Shown one piece after another: positions 49,058-58,376 of a DNA stretch of 64,000 nucleotides. Source of the DNA: DASYDU01 sp050248495 (GTDB taxonomy: Bacteria > Planctomycetota > Planctomycetia > Pirellulales > Lacipirellulaceae). Every line of letters starts with the position of its first letter. The stretch's first letter is position 1. Both the position numbers and the translations under genes were made by a program. The stretch spans positions 62,001 through 126,000 of the forward strand of contig JBFWSG010000001.1 in NCBI GenBank assembly GCA_050248495.1, read 5' to 3'. Under the pieces are notes generated by a model that saw only the letters and a list, made by a program, of their open reading frames with translations, did no database searches and was not told where the DNA came from.

Positions 49058-50632
49058 TCAGCCCACTGCCACCAATCCCTGCGTGATGCCGGGGGCCGGA
49101 AGCGTGCTCGCGCCCATCAGATAGGCATCGATAGCGCGGGCGGCACCGCGGCCTTCGTTGATCGCCCAGACGACGAGCGATTGACCGCGGCGGCAGTCGC
49201 CGGCGGCGAACACACCCTCAACCGTCGTGGCGAATGGGCCGTGTTCGGCTTTGAAGGTTTCCCAATTGCCGCGCGGTCTTTGCGTCTCGACGCCCAGTTC
49301 CGCGGCGAGGCCCAGCTCGGGACCGAGAAATCCGGTGGCCAGCAGCACCATATCAGCGGGCCAGACTTTTTCGCTCCCTTCGACTTCGCTGAAGGGCGCC
49401 TTCTCGCCCGGCTTCGACCAATCGACCTGCACGGTCTTCACGCCCGTTACGCGGCCGTTTTCGCCGATGAATTCCTTGGTCATCAGGTTGTACTCGCGCG
49501 GATCGTGGCCGCTCTTGGCCTTCCATTCGGCATGCGAGTAGTCGACGCGGTAAATCCGCGGCCACTCAGGCCAGGGATTGTTCGCGGCGCGGTTCGCCGG
49601 CGGCCGGTCGAGCAATTCGAAGTTCACGACGCTGCGGCAGCCGTGGCGGATCGAAGTGCCGATGCAGTCCGCCCCCGTGTCGCCGCCGCCGATCACGATC
49701 ACGTCGAGGTCCTTAGCCGAAGTGTAGTGGCCACCCGCGAGGTTGTCGTCGAGCAGGCTCTTCGTGTTGCGGGTGAGGAAGTCCATTGCCAGGTAAATTC
49801 CGCCCAGGTCCCGCCCCGGGCAGCGGCCGGTCGGATCGAACGACTTCGTGGCGCCGGTCGCCAGCAGCACGGCGTCGAAATCGGCGACCAGATCGTTCGG
49901 ATCGATGAACGTGATTTCGCAGCCGCGTGACTGCATGATCTCGGTCATGTGACCGCTGGGGAAATCTTCCGCCTTGCCGACGTGAGCACAAGTGACGAAC
50001 TCGACCCCCTCGGCCGCCAACAGATCGATCCGCCGCTGGACGACGCCCTTGTCGAGCTTCATGTTCGGAATGCCGTACATCAACAGTCCGCCGACGCGAT
50101 CGGCCCGTTCGTAAACCGTGACCATGTGACCGACCTTGTTGAGCTGCGCGGCGGCGGCCAGTCCGGCCGGTCCGCTGCCGATGATCGCCACGCGTTTGCC
50201 AGTCCGGCTGGCCGGTGGCTGCGCCGCGACCCAACCCTCGGCAAAACCGCGGTCGATGATCGCGTTTTCGATATTCTTGATCGTGACCGGCGGCTCGATG
50301 ATGCCCAGCACGCAGGCTCCTTCGCACGGCGCCGGGCAGGCGCGGCCCGTGAACTCCGGGAAGTTGTTCGTCTTGTGGAGGCGTTCTAGCGCATCTTTCC
50401 AGCGCCCCTGATACACCAGGTCGTTCCACTCGGGAATGATGTTGTCGATCGGACAACCACTGGCGCTCTGGCAGAACGGCACACCGCAATCCATGCAGCG
50501 AGCGCCTTGAGTGCGCAGCTGCGACTCGACAGGCTCGGTGTAGATCTCGAGATAGTCGCCAGCCCGGGCCAACGGATCACGATACGGCACCGCCTGTCGT
50601 TCGAACTCTTTGAAACCGGTGGGTTTTCCCAT
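49058..50632 (-). CDS. gltD: Glutamate synthase small subunit
   Basis: The 524-residue flavoprotein has N-terminal Fe-S cysteines (CMDCGVPFCQSASGCPI, CPAPCEGACVLGI). Its FAD site is VAIIGSGPAGLAAAAQL, and its NAD(P)H site is VIVIGGGDTGADCIG. It supplies electrons from NADPH to GltB. It lies downstream of gltB on the same strand, but the GxxExxY cassette (50661-51177) separates the two genes. The ATG at 50632 (MGKPTGFKEFERQ) is preferred to a TTG at 50644. Confidence 0.96.
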   Translation of the reverse strand: MGKPTGFKEFERQAVPYRDPLARAGDYLEIYTEPVESQLRTQGARCMDCGVPFCQSASGCPIDNIIPEWNDLVYQGRWKDALERLHKTNNFPEFTGRACPAPCEGACVLGIIEPPVTIKNIENAIIDRGFAEGWVAAQPPASRTGKRVAIIGSGPAGLAAAAQLNKVGHMVTVYERADRVGGLLMYGIPNMKLDKGVVQRRIDLLAAEGVEFVTCAHVGKAEDFPSGHMTEIMQSRGCEITFIDPNDLVADFDAVLLATGATKSFDPTGRCPGRDLGGIYLAMDFLTRNTKSLLDDNLAGGHYTSAKDLDVIVIGGGDTGADCIGTSIRHGCRSVVNFELLDRPPANRAANNPWPEWPRIYRVDYSHAEWKAKSGHDPREYNLMTKEFIGENGRVTGVKTVQVDWSKPGEKAPFSEVEGSEKVWPADMVLLATGFLGPELGLAAELGVETQRPRGNWETFKAEHGPFATTVEGVFAAGDCRRGQSLVVWAINEGRGAARAIDAYLMGASTLPAPGITQGLVAVG

Positions 50633-50660
50633 TTTGTCGTCCAATCAGATCCGAATTTTT

Positions 50661-51177
50661 CTCACGCAAAGGCGCTAAGGCGCAAAGAAAATGAAGGCTA
50701 AGTCTGCTAACTCTCTTCCAATCCGTTTACGATGCGCGAGGTGCCATTGCGAATCAGCTCGTCATTAAAGTTGATGAGGAGGCCGAGCCGTTTGTCCAGT
50801 AGTCGCAAATACGTCAGAACTTGTTTCTTGTGGACCGGCGCCACCGATTCGACAGATTTGACCTCGATCAGCACTTTTCCTTCGACCAACAAGTCGAGCC
50901 GATACCCTTCGTCAAATTGCACCTCATCCCAAATCACCGGAACAGGCAGTTGTCGTTCAACTCGAAGTCCACGCTTTCGCAATTCGTAAGCCAGAATTGA
51001 CTCGTAAACCGATTCGAGCAATCCGGGCCCAAGCTTTGTATGGATCGCAAACGCCGCGTCGACAATCTCCTTGGCAATCGAATTCTCATGCAAATCGCAG
51101 TTGACTGGTATCGGCGTCCCCCTTGATTGAACGACGCCAATGTTGCCTTCCTTTGCGCCTTGGCGCCTTTGCGTGAG
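50661..51177. mobile_element. Repeat-bounded cassette carrying a GxxExxY gene, inserted between gltB and gltD
   Basis: Inverted 27-bp ends (left 50661-50687, right 51151-51177) differ at one position. They begin CTCACGCAAAGGCGC on the outside. The only open frame inside is the GxxExxY gene. The same ends occur without a gene at 30138-30217 and, with less perfect arms, at 29560-29624. There is no transposase in the cassette, so it would be mobilised in trans, if mobile at all. Confidence 0.7.
50707..51093 (-). CDS. GxxExxY protein (PDDEXK_3 family)
   Basis: The 128-residue protein has the family pattern LGPGLLESVYESILAYELRK (GxxExxY in GLLESVY), then VQFDEGYRLDLLVEGKVLIE, where Asp and Glu-x-Lys (DLLVEGKVLIEVKSVE) fit a PD-(D/E)XK nuclease core. 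The C-terminus has LRLLDKRLGLLINFND, also typical. The function of this family is unknown. The start codon is TTG at 51093; no ATG is in frame nearby. It lies within the repeat-bounded cassette, in the same orientation as gltB and gltD, so transcription can read through. Confidence 0.85.
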   Translation of the reverse strand: MHENSIAKEIVDAAFAIHTKLGPGLLESVYESILAYELRKRGLRVERQLPVPVIWDEVQFDEGYRLDLLVEGKVLIEVKSVESVAPVHKKQVLTYLRLLDKRLGLLINFNDELIRNGTSRIVNGLEES

Positions 51178-51193
51178 ATTCCTCGTTTGCCGA

Positions 51194-54100
51194 CTAGGCG
51201 ACGGCGACTTGTTCCATCACCGCTTTCTTCCGCCGCTCCTCAAGCACACGCTTGTAATCCGTCGGCATCACCTTGACGAACTGAGTCAGCGCCTCGTCCC
51301 AATTGGCGAGCAGCGACTCCGCGACGGTCGAGCCGGTGTAGTCGCGGTGCTTCTCGACCAGCTCGCGGAGCTCGGCGACGTCCTCTTCGGCCGTGATTTT
51401 TTCCAGCTCGACCATGCCGAGGTTGCAGTTGGCGAGAAATCGCTCGTGCGGATCCCAGACATAGGCGACGCCGCCCGACATGCCGGCCGCGAAGTTGCGG
51501 CCCGTCGGGCCGAGGATTACGGCGCGGCCGCCCGTCATGTACTCGCAGCCGTGGTCGCCGACGCCTTCGATCACCGCGTTTGCGCCGCTGTTGCGGACGC
51601 AGAACCGCTCGGCCGCGCGGCCGCGGAAGAACGCTTCGCCGCGCGTCGCGCCGTAGAGGGCCACGTTGCCGATGAGAATGTTATCCTCGGGTACGAACGT
51701 CGACTTCCGCGGCGGATAGATGATCACGCGGCCGCCCGAAAGTCCCTTGCCGACATAATCGTTGGCGTCGCCTTCGAGTTCCAATGTCACGCCTTTGGCA
51801 AGGAATGCGCCCAGGCTCTGACCGGCCGAACCGTGAAACTTGAAATGGATCGTGCCGTCGGGCAACATGTCCTCGCCATATCGCTTGGCGATCTCGTGGC
51901 TGAGAATCGTACCGACCGTGCGGTTCGTGTTGATGATTGGCACCTCGGCCCGCACCGACTCGCCGTTCTCGAGCGCCGGTTTCGCCAGGTCGAGCAGCTT
52001 CGTGCGGTCGAGGGACAGCTCGAGGCCGTGGTCCTGCCCGCGGGTGCAGTAGGTGCCGACGTCCGGCCGCGGCTTCTTCACCGGCGCGAGCAGCTTGGTG
52101 AGATCGAGCCCGTCGGCCTTCCAGTGCTTGATGGCCTCGTTCGTTTCCAGGCAATCGACGCGGCCAATCATCTCCTCAATCGTGCGGAAACCAAGCTCCG
52201 CCATGATCGCGCGGGCATCCTCGGCAACCATGAACAGATAATTCACCACGTGCTCGGGCGCACCGGCAAACTTCTTTCGCAATTGCGGATCCTGCGTGGC
52301 GACGCCCACCGGGCAGGTGTTGAGATGACACTTCCGCATCATGATGCAGCCGAGCGTCACGAGCGGCGCGGTGGCGAATCCGAACTCTTCCGCGCCGAGG
52401 ATCGCGGCGATCACCACGTCGCGGCCAGTCTTGAGACCGCCGTCCGTTTGCAGGATCACGCGGCTCCGCAAATCATTGAGCACGAGCGTCTGGTGCGTTT
52501 CAACGATGCCAAGCTCCCACGGCAAACCTGCGTGCTTAATGCTGGTGAGCGGCGACGCGCCCGTCCCGCCGCCATCGCCGGAAATGAGAATGTGATCCGC
52601 ATATCCCTTGGCCACACCGGCGGCAATCGTACCCACGCCCACTTCGGCCACGAGCTTCACGCTCACCCGCGCCGACGGATTGCTGTTCTTCAAATCGTGG
52701 ATCAGCTGCTTGAGATCTTCGATCGAATAAATGTCGTGGTGGGGCGGCGGGCTGATCAGGCCCACGCCGGGCGTCGAGTAGCGGATGCGGGCGATGTTAT
52801 CGTCGACCTTGCGGCCCGGTAACTCGCCCCCTTCGCCCGGCTTCGCGCCTTGCGAAATCTTGATTTGCAACTCATCGGCGTTCGTGAGATACCAGATCGT
52901 CACGCCGAATCGTCCGGACGCGACCTGCTTGATCGCCGAGCGCTTGGAATCGCCGTTGGCGAGCGGCTTGAACCGTTCCGGGTCCTCGCCGCCCTCGCCC
53001 GTATTGCTCTTTCCACCCAGGCGGTTCATGGCGATCGCCAGCGTCTCGTGCGCCTCGGCCGAGATCGAGCCGAAGCTCATCGCACCGGTGCAGAAGCGCT
53101 TAACGATCTCCTTGGCCGGCATCACTTCGTCGATCGGGATCGGGCCGCCGTTGGCGCTGGGCTTGAATTTCAACAGGCCGCGGAGCGCACAGCGGGTCCG
53201 CGAGTCGTTGTTCGTGTGCTCGGCAAATCGCTTGTAGGCGTCGATGCTGTTGTTGCGGGCCGCGACTTGCAAATCCGAAATCGCCGCCGGATCCCACATG
53301 TGGCGCTCGCCCTCGGCCCGCCAGTGGAATTCGCCGGGGTTCGGCAGCACCGGCAACCGATCCGTGGCCTGCTCTGGATAACCGATCGAATGGCGGCGGA
53401 GCGCTTCGTCGGCCAGCACGTCGAAGCTGCAACCTTGGATGCGGCTCGCCGTGCCGACAAAGGAGCGATTGATCACCTCGTCGCGCAGGCCGACCGCTTC
53501 AAAAATCTGTGCGCCCTTATAGCTCTGCAGGGTCGAGATGCCCATCTTGGCCATCACCTTGAGCATGCCTTTGGCGACGCCCTTGCGATAGGCATACACC
53601 AGGTCGTGATCCTCCTTGGTAACCGGGTCGATCAGCTCGCCATTGGAACCGGCTTCAATCGCCGGATGGGCCTTGCCTTCGCCCCCTTCGTCGCCCTTGG
53701 CCCCGGCGCCTTCCGGACGAGTGATGAGTCCTTCGCGGCGAGCATGCCAGAGAGCTTCAAATGCCAGGTACGGATTGATCGCGTCGGCGCCGTAGCCCAC
53801 GAGCAGGCAGTGATGGTGCACTTCGCGGGCCTCGCCGGTTTCGACGACGATGCCGATCCGGGTTCGCTTCGTATTTCGCACCAGGTGATGGTGGACCGCG
53901 CCGGCGGCCAGGAGCGCCGACACGGGGACGCGGTCAGCGCAAATCTCGCGGTCGGACAAGATGACGAGCGAATATCCCTCTTCGACCGCCTGTTCTGCCT
54001 CGGCGCAGATGCGATCGAGCGCCTGAACCAGGCCCGCCTTCCCCTCGCTGCGCGGCCAGGTGATGTCGATCACCTTCGACTTCCAGCCGCGGAAGTCGAC

Positions 54101-55879
54101 GTGCTTGAGCGCCGCGAGCTGTTCGTTCGACAGGATTGGATGCGGCAGCCGCAGCCGCTCGGCGTGGGCCGGCGACGTTTCGAGCAGGTTCTTCTCCGGA
54201 CCGATGTAGCACTCGAGCGACATGATCACTTCTTCGCGGATCGAATCGATCGCGGGGTTCGTGACCTGCGCGAAGAGCTGGCGGAAATAGTCGTAGAGCA
54301 TCCGCGGCTTGTCGGAGAGACACGCCAGGCAGGAATCATTGCCCATCGAGCCAACCGGGTCGCGCAGCTCGCGGACCAGCGGCAGCAGCATGAACTGCAT
54401 CGTTTCGATCGTGTAGCCGAAGGCCTGCATCCGCTCGATCAGCGTTTTGGGGTGGAAGCCGTGCGGCTCTTCGTCCGGCTCCAAATCGTTGAGGCCGATG
54501 CGGTTTTCGGCAAGCCACTGGGCGTAAGGCCGGCGGCTGGCGAAATCCTTCTTGAGCTCTTCGTCCGGAATCAGGCAGCCGCGCTCGAAGTCGATGAGGA
54601 ACATGCGGCCCGGCTGCAAGCGGCCCTTGGCCTTCACGTTTTCCGGCTCGATCCGCAGCACACCCACTTCGCTCGCCATGATCACGCGGTCGTCGTGCGT
54701 CAGATAATATCGCGAGGGACGCAGCCCGTTGCGGTCGAGCACCGCGCCGATGCATTTGCCATCGGTGAACGCGATCGACGCCGGGCCGTCCCAGGGCTCC
54801 ATCATGCAGGAGTGGTACTCGTAAAAGGCACGCTTCTCCTCCGACATCGACTCGTGATTCTGCCAGGCCTCGGGGACCATCATCATCACCGATTCCTGCA
54901 GCGAACGGCCGTTCATCAGCAGGAATTCGAGCACATTGTCAAAGGTTCCCGAGTCGCTGCAGTCCGGCTCGGTTACCGGGAAGAGCTTCGAGAGCTCGTC
55001 GCCGTACAGGTCGCTCTTGGCGACGCCCTGGCGGGCGCGCATCCAATTGATATTGCCGCGGACCGTGTTGATCTCGCCGTTGTGGCTCATGAACCGCAGC
55101 GGCTGGGCGCGGTCCCAGGAAGGGAACGTGTTCGTCGAGAACCGCGAATGGACCATCGCCAGGTGGCTGGTGAAGTCAGGCGCGCTCAGGTCGGGGTAAT
55201 ATTTGAAGAGCTGCTCGGTGGTCAGCATGCCCTTGTAAATGATCACCTTGGTGGAAAGCGAGCAGATGTAGAACGTCTTCCGCTGCTGGAGCGACTTGTC
55301 GCTGCGCAAGCGATGACTGGCTTGCTTGCGGATCAAGTACAGCTGCCGCTCGAAGGCGTCGCCCGAGAGCCCTTTGCCGGCGGCGATCACCAGCTGCTCG
55401 ACGTGCGGCTCGGCCGCTTTGGCAGTCGGACCGATGTCGGCATTGGCACATTCGGTGGGCACTTTGCGCCAGCCCACCAGCCGCTGCTTCTGCTGTTGGA
55501 TCAATTCTTCGACGACACTCTTGCATTTCGCCCGTTCGGCCTCGTCTGTGGGCAAGAACACGATGCCGGCCGCAAACTCGCCTGGAGCCGGCAGGTCCGC
55601 CTTGAGCTCCTGCTTGACGACCCGCGCCAGGAATTCGTGCGGCAACGCCGTGAGAATGCCCGCGCCGTCGCCAGTATTGGCCTCGCAGCCGCACGCGCCG
55701 CGGTGGTCCATGTTGCGGAGCACTTCCTCGGCGTCGATCAAAATCTGATGGCTGCGTTTGCCTTTGATGTGCGCCACGAACCCCACGCCGCACGAATCGT
55801 GCTCGTTGGCCGGATCGTACAGGCCTTGCCGCGGCGGCAGCGAACGGAGCGGCCCTGGAAAGTTTTCAGTTTCTTGCAT
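51194..55879 (-). CDS. gltB: Glutamate synthase large subunit
   Basis: The 1561-residue enzyme has N-terminal class II amidotransferase with nucleophile Cys30 after a short propeptide (NEHDSCGVGF). Its central and FMN-binding synthase domains include KPGEGGELPGRKV and HDIYSIEDLKQLIHDLK. The 3Fe-4S cluster is CIMMRKCHLNTCPVG. A C-terminal GXGXG domain has GSAGQSLGAFL and GDANDYVGKGLSGG. It makes two glutamates from glutamine and 2-oxoglutarate with electrons from GltD. The start is 36 bases after the lysR stop on the same strand. Confidence 0.97.
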   Translation of the reverse strand: MQETENFPGPLRSLPPRQGLYDPANEHDSCGVGFVAHIKGKRSHQILIDAEEVLRNMDHRGACGCEANTGDGAGILTALPHEFLARVVKQELKADLPAPGEFAAGIVFLPTDEAERAKCKSVVEELIQQQKQRLVGWRKVPTECANADIGPTAKAAEPHVEQLVIAAGKGLSGDAFERQLYLIRKQASHRLRSDKSLQQRKTFYICSLSTKVIIYKGMLTTEQLFKYYPDLSAPDFTSHLAMVHSRFSTNTFPSWDRAQPLRFMSHNGEINTVRGNINWMRARQGVAKSDLYGDELSKLFPVTEPDCSDSGTFDNVLEFLLMNGRSLQESVMMMVPEAWQNHESMSEEKRAFYEYHSCMMEPWDGPASIAFTDGKCIGAVLDRNGLRPSRYYLTHDDRVIMASEVGVLRIEPENVKAKGRLQPGRMFLIDFERGCLIPDEELKKDFASRRPYAQWLAENRIGLNDLEPDEEPHGFHPKTLIERMQAFGYTIETMQFMLLPLVRELRDPVGSMGNDSCLACLSDKPRMLYDYFRQLFAQVTNPAIDSIREEVIMSLECYIGPEKNLLETSPAHAERLRLPHPILSNEQLAALKHVDFRGWKSKVIDITWPRSEGKAGLVQALDRICAEAEQAVEEGYSLVILSDREICADRVPVSALLAAGAVHHHLVRNTKRTRIGIVVETGEAREVHHHCLLVGYGADAINPYLAFEALWHARREGLITRPEGAGAKGDEGGEGKAHPAIEAGSNGELIDPVTKEDHDLVYAYRKGVAKGMLKVMAKMGISTLQSYKGAQIFEAVGLRDEVINRSFVGTASRIQGCSFDVLADEALRRHSIGYPEQATDRLPVLPNPGEFHWRAEGERHMWDPAAISDLQVAARNNSIDAYKRFAEHTNNDSRTRCALRGLLKFKPSANGGPIPIDEVMPAKEIVKRFCTGAMSFGSISAEAHETLAIAMNRLGGKSNTGEGGEDPERFKPLANGDSKRSAIKQVASGRFGVTIWYLTNADELQIKISQGAKPGEGGELPGRKVDDNIARIRYSTPGVGLISPPPHHDIYSIEDLKQLIHDLKNSNPSARVSVKLVAEVGVGTIAAGVAKGYADHILISGDGGGTGASPLTSIKHAGLPWELGIVETHQTLVLNDLRSRVILQTDGGLKTGRDVVIAAILGAEEFGFATAPLVTLGCIMMRKCHLNTCPVGVATQDPQLRKKFAGAPEHVVNYLFMVAEDARAIMAELGFRTIEEMIGRVDCLETNEAIKHWKADGLDLTKLLAPVKKPRPDVGTYCTRGQDHGLELSLDRTKLLDLAKPALENGESVRAEVPIINTNRTVGTILSHEIAKRYGEDMLPDGTIHFKFHGSAGQSLGAFLAKGVTLELEGDANDYVGKGLSGGRVIIYPPRKSTFVPEDNILIGNVALYGATRGEAFFRGRAAERFCVRNSGANAVIEGVGDHGCEYMTGGRAVILGPTGRNFAAGMSGGVAYVWDPHERFLANCNLGMVELEKITAEEDVAELRELVEKHRDYTGSTVAESLLANWDEALTQFVKVMPTDYKRVLEERRKKAVMEQVAVA

Positions 55880-55915
55880 GATTCGAGTCTCCTACGGGAG
55901 AACATGGACTCCGTG

Positions 55916-56887
55916 TCATCCAACCGAGCCAACAGGGCTCACCGCATGCCGGGGCATTTCACCCTGCCATGGCAGGTGACCGTTGGCGGAAGAAAAGTTC
56001 GCTTCGGAAGCGCGCGATTGCAATAGCTGCACGAAGCGGCGGGCCGTGTCGCTAAGCTCCCGGTCGCGGCGATGAATGATTCCCAGCGGACGCACCAACG
56101 GCCGGCCGGCGAGCGGCGCCTTCGCCAGCGCGCCAGTCGCCAGCTCCCGTTCGACCGTCGGCTCCGGCAACAGGCTCACGCCTGAACCGATTTCGACCGC
56201 CCGCTTGATCGTTTCGATATTGTCGAACTCGAGCGCCACATTGATCGTCACGTCGTGGAGTTCGAGCACGCGGTCAATCTCGTTGCGAATCGCCAGCCCC
56301 GACTGAAACGCCACGAACGCCTCGCCTTGCAGCTCCTTGAGCGAAATCGAGCTCTTGCCCGCCAGCGGATGCTCGGGATGACAGACCAACACCATCGGTT
56401 CGGTCCGCCAGGGAATCGCCACCAGGCTCTTCGATTCTTCGGGATAGCTGATCAGCCCTAAATCCGCCTGGCCGTTGTCGACCGCTTCGTACACGCGATG
56501 CGGGTGCAGGTATTCGAGCCGAATGTCGGCGTGGGGACTCGCAGCGAGAAACTCACGCAAGTAGCGGCTCATGTGCGCCAGGCCGACTGAGTAGATCGAA
56601 GCCACGGTGAGCCGCGCGGCCACGGCCTGGTGCAGCGAGCGAACCTCGCGCTCCAAGTCTTCGTAACGTTGCACGATTACGCGGGCGCCTTCGTGGAACC
56701 GATGGCCTTCGGGCGTGAGCAGGAAGGGCCGCTTCGAGCGATCGATCAATTGCACGCCCAACCGTTCTTCCAATTGATGGACGACTTGCGAAGCGTTGGA
56801 TTGCGAAACGCCATTCAGCTCGGCCGCATGGGAAAAACTCCCATGGTCCACCACATCGCAGAAGATTTTGAGCCAGCGGGTGTGCAT
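55916..56887 (-). CDS. LysR family transcriptional regulator, upstream of gltB
   Basis: The 323-residue protein has an N-terminal winged helix-turn-helix (MHTRWLKIFCDVVDHGSFSH, then SQSNASQVVHQLEERLGVQL). A LysR substrate-binding domain follows (GLISYPEESKSLVAIPW, AFVAFQSGLAIRNEIDRVL). It lies directly upstream of gltB in the same orientation, with 36 bases between. In Bacillus the LysR protein GltC controls gltAB, so a similar role is a fair inference; the usual divergent arrangement is not present. The effector is unknown. Confidence 0.9.
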   Translation of the reverse strand: MHTRWLKIFCDVVDHGSFSHAAELNGVSQSNASQVVHQLEERLGVQLIDRSKRPFLLTPEGHRFHEGARVIVQRYEDLEREVRSLHQAVAARLTVASIYSVGLAHMSRYLREFLAASPHADIRLEYLHPHRVYEAVDNGQADLGLISYPEESKSLVAIPWRTEPMVLVCHPEHPLAGKSSISLKELQGEAFVAFQSGLAIRNEIDRVLELHDVTINVALEFDNIETIKRAVEIGSGVSLLPEPTVERELATGALAKAPLAGRPLVRPLGIIHRRDRELSDTARRFVQLLQSRASEANFSSANGHLPWQGEMPRHAVSPVGSVG

Positions 56888-57382
56888 CGTTCGTGTGTTC
56901 GTTCGTTGCTATCGTTTGCGCAAGCGAAATCACGGTTGTCCGCAAAACTGCTCGCCGGCGCGCAGGACTTTCCTTTTCACCGGACCAGACAATTAGCGGC
57001 CTGAGGGGCCGCGAGCCGCTCCACTCCGCCCTAGGGAGCAAGTTCGGACAGACGGTTCCCGAGACTGCATCAACAATCCGTATATCGCCGCGATGCGAAA
57101 TTCGAAATCGAGATGCAAGGATATCCGCTGGGACCGAAAATGTCAATTGCCCGGGTTTTCCCGACGTTTTTGACGTTTCGACCGGGCTGGCGGGGCTAGC
57201 AGTGCGAGCATTTGGTCCCGCCGCCGTTTCAGCCACATTGATTCTGCCTGAAGCCGCTAGAAAAAAAGCTGATTGAAGACTTCGGGCAGATTCCGCTGCT
57301 GCTGGCGTTTGCCACCATGGAGCAGACACTTAGAATCGCCGCAACGAATCCCCCATCCGGCTTCTCCCAGGGAAAGTCGAGC
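56888..57382. other. Divergent intergenic region between lysR and terC
   Basis: About 495 bases lie without a credible gene. Open frames here overlap in several directions, and none has family motifs. It should hold the promoters for the lysR-glt row and for terC. No clear dyad was seen by eye except a GATATACGG-rich patch near 57078. Confidence 0.4.
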
Positions 57383-58165
57383 ATGTCCGAACTCTTTGCC
57401 GCGTCCTCTTTACTGGCGTTTGTCGCACTCTCGGCCCTCGAGATCGTGCTGGGCGTCGACAACCTGGTGTTCATCGCGATCCTCTCGAATCGCCTGCCGC
57501 CAGAAAAGCGGGGCTTCGCGCGACAGCTGGGTTTGGGGCTCGCCGCGGCAGGTCGCATCCTCCTGCTCTTCGCCGCGTCCTGGGTAATGACGCTCGACGA
57601 CGTGAAAGTGCTCAAGATTAGCGAATGGGATCTCTCGGTGCGCGATTTGATCCTGATTGCCGGCGGCCTGTTTCTCCTCGCCAAGGCCACCTGGGAAATT
57701 CACAACAGCCTCGAGGGCGAACTGCACCATCCGGATGCCGTCGGCGCGACCAAGCAAGTAAGCCTGGCCGGCGTCATTGGCCAGATCCTGCTGCTCGACC
57801 TGGTGTTCTCGATCGACTCGGTGCTCACGGCCGTCGGCATGGTCGAGCCGGAAAAATTCACTTCCGCTTCGATACCCGGCACGAGCGTTCCCTGGCCGGC
57901 GATGGTGCTGATGGCGACGGCCGTATTGAGCGCGGTGGCCGTGATGGTCTGGTTCATCAACCCGGTGTCGAACTTCATCGAGCGGCACCCCACGGTGAAG
58001 ATGCTCGCGCTCGCGTTCCTGCTCTTGATCGGCGTGATCCTGGTCGCCGAAGGCCTGGGGCAGCACATACCGCGCGGCTACATCTACTTTGCCATGGGCT
58101 TCAGCGTGTTCGTTGAGTTCTTGAATCTCAAAGCGACCCAGCGAAAACTCGCCAAGGCTCACTGA
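57383..58165 (+). CDS. TerC family integral membrane protein
   Basis: The 260-residue protein starts MSELFAASSLLAFVALSALE and has the TerC signature EIVLGVDNLVFIAIL. A second related segment is LLDLVFSIDSVLTAVGM. About seven transmembrane helices are visible. The paired acidic motifs, GVDN and SIDSV, are those proposed to bind metal ions in the transport of Mn2+ or in tellurite tolerance. The gene is single, and its stop overlaps the start of the yihY remnant on the other strand. The ATG at 57383 follows GGGAAAG. Confidence 0.94.
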   Translation: MSELFAASSLLAFVALSALEIVLGVDNLVFIAILSNRLPPEKRGFARQLGLGLAAAGRILLLFAASWVMTLDDVKVLKISEWDLSVRDLILIAGGLFLLAKATWEIHNSLEGELHHPDAVGATKQVSLAGVIGQILLLDLVFSIDSVLTAVGMVEPEKFTSASIPGTSVPWPAMVLMATAVLSAVAVMVWFINPVSNFIERHPTVKMLALAFLLLIGVILVAEGLGQHIPRGYIYFAMGFSVFVEFLNLKATQRKLAKAH

Positions 58166-58311
58166 ACAAACTGCTGTTGCTCCTCGCAGACCACGCGAGT
58201 GTACTCTGCCCCGATGAACACGACGATCATCGCGTAGTACGCCCAGAGCATGATGGCGATGAACGAGCCGATCACGCCGTAGGCTGTGGGGTAGCCGAGG
58301 TGGACGAGATA
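58159..58311 (-). pseudogene. Truncated yihY (C-terminal 50 codons only)
   Basis: The complement encodes LVHLGYPTAYGVIGSFIAIM, then a match up to a stop at 58159-58161. The intact YihY gene at 60521-61414 has the same segment (SLVHLGYPT-like, then EYTRVVREEHQQQFGS), with only a few changes (here EYTRVVCEEQQQFVQ). The frame is still open, but no start or N-terminal part remains: it ends next to REP sequence at 58312-58340. It is a remnant of a second yihY copy. Confidence 0.85.
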
Positions 58312-58324
58312 AAAGGGGAGATAA

Positions 58325-58340
58325 AAAGGGGTCAGGACTC
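58325..58340. repeat. REP copy, AAAGGGGTCAGGACTC, at the left of the RAYT gene
   Basis: The 16-base word AAAGGGGTCAGGACTC here is the reverse complement of the REP copies at 59064-59088 and 59123-59163, so copies on both sides of the RAYT gene are opposed. The preceding AAAAGGGGAGATAAA at 58311-58325 is a degenerate extra copy. Confidence 0.85.
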
Positions 58341-58376
58341 ATTGATTGGGCCGCCGCCTTGCGTTAAACTCCCGGC

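Noticed and set aside
52850..56026. A 1058-codon plus-strand open frame opposite gltB
   Set aside because: It is antisense to the well-supported gltB gene, has no family motifs, and such long shadow frames are expected in GC-rich DNA.
56893..57276. A 127-codon plus-strand frame between lysR and terC
   Set aside because: No ribosome binding site, no conserved pattern, and composition like noncoding GC-rich DNA.
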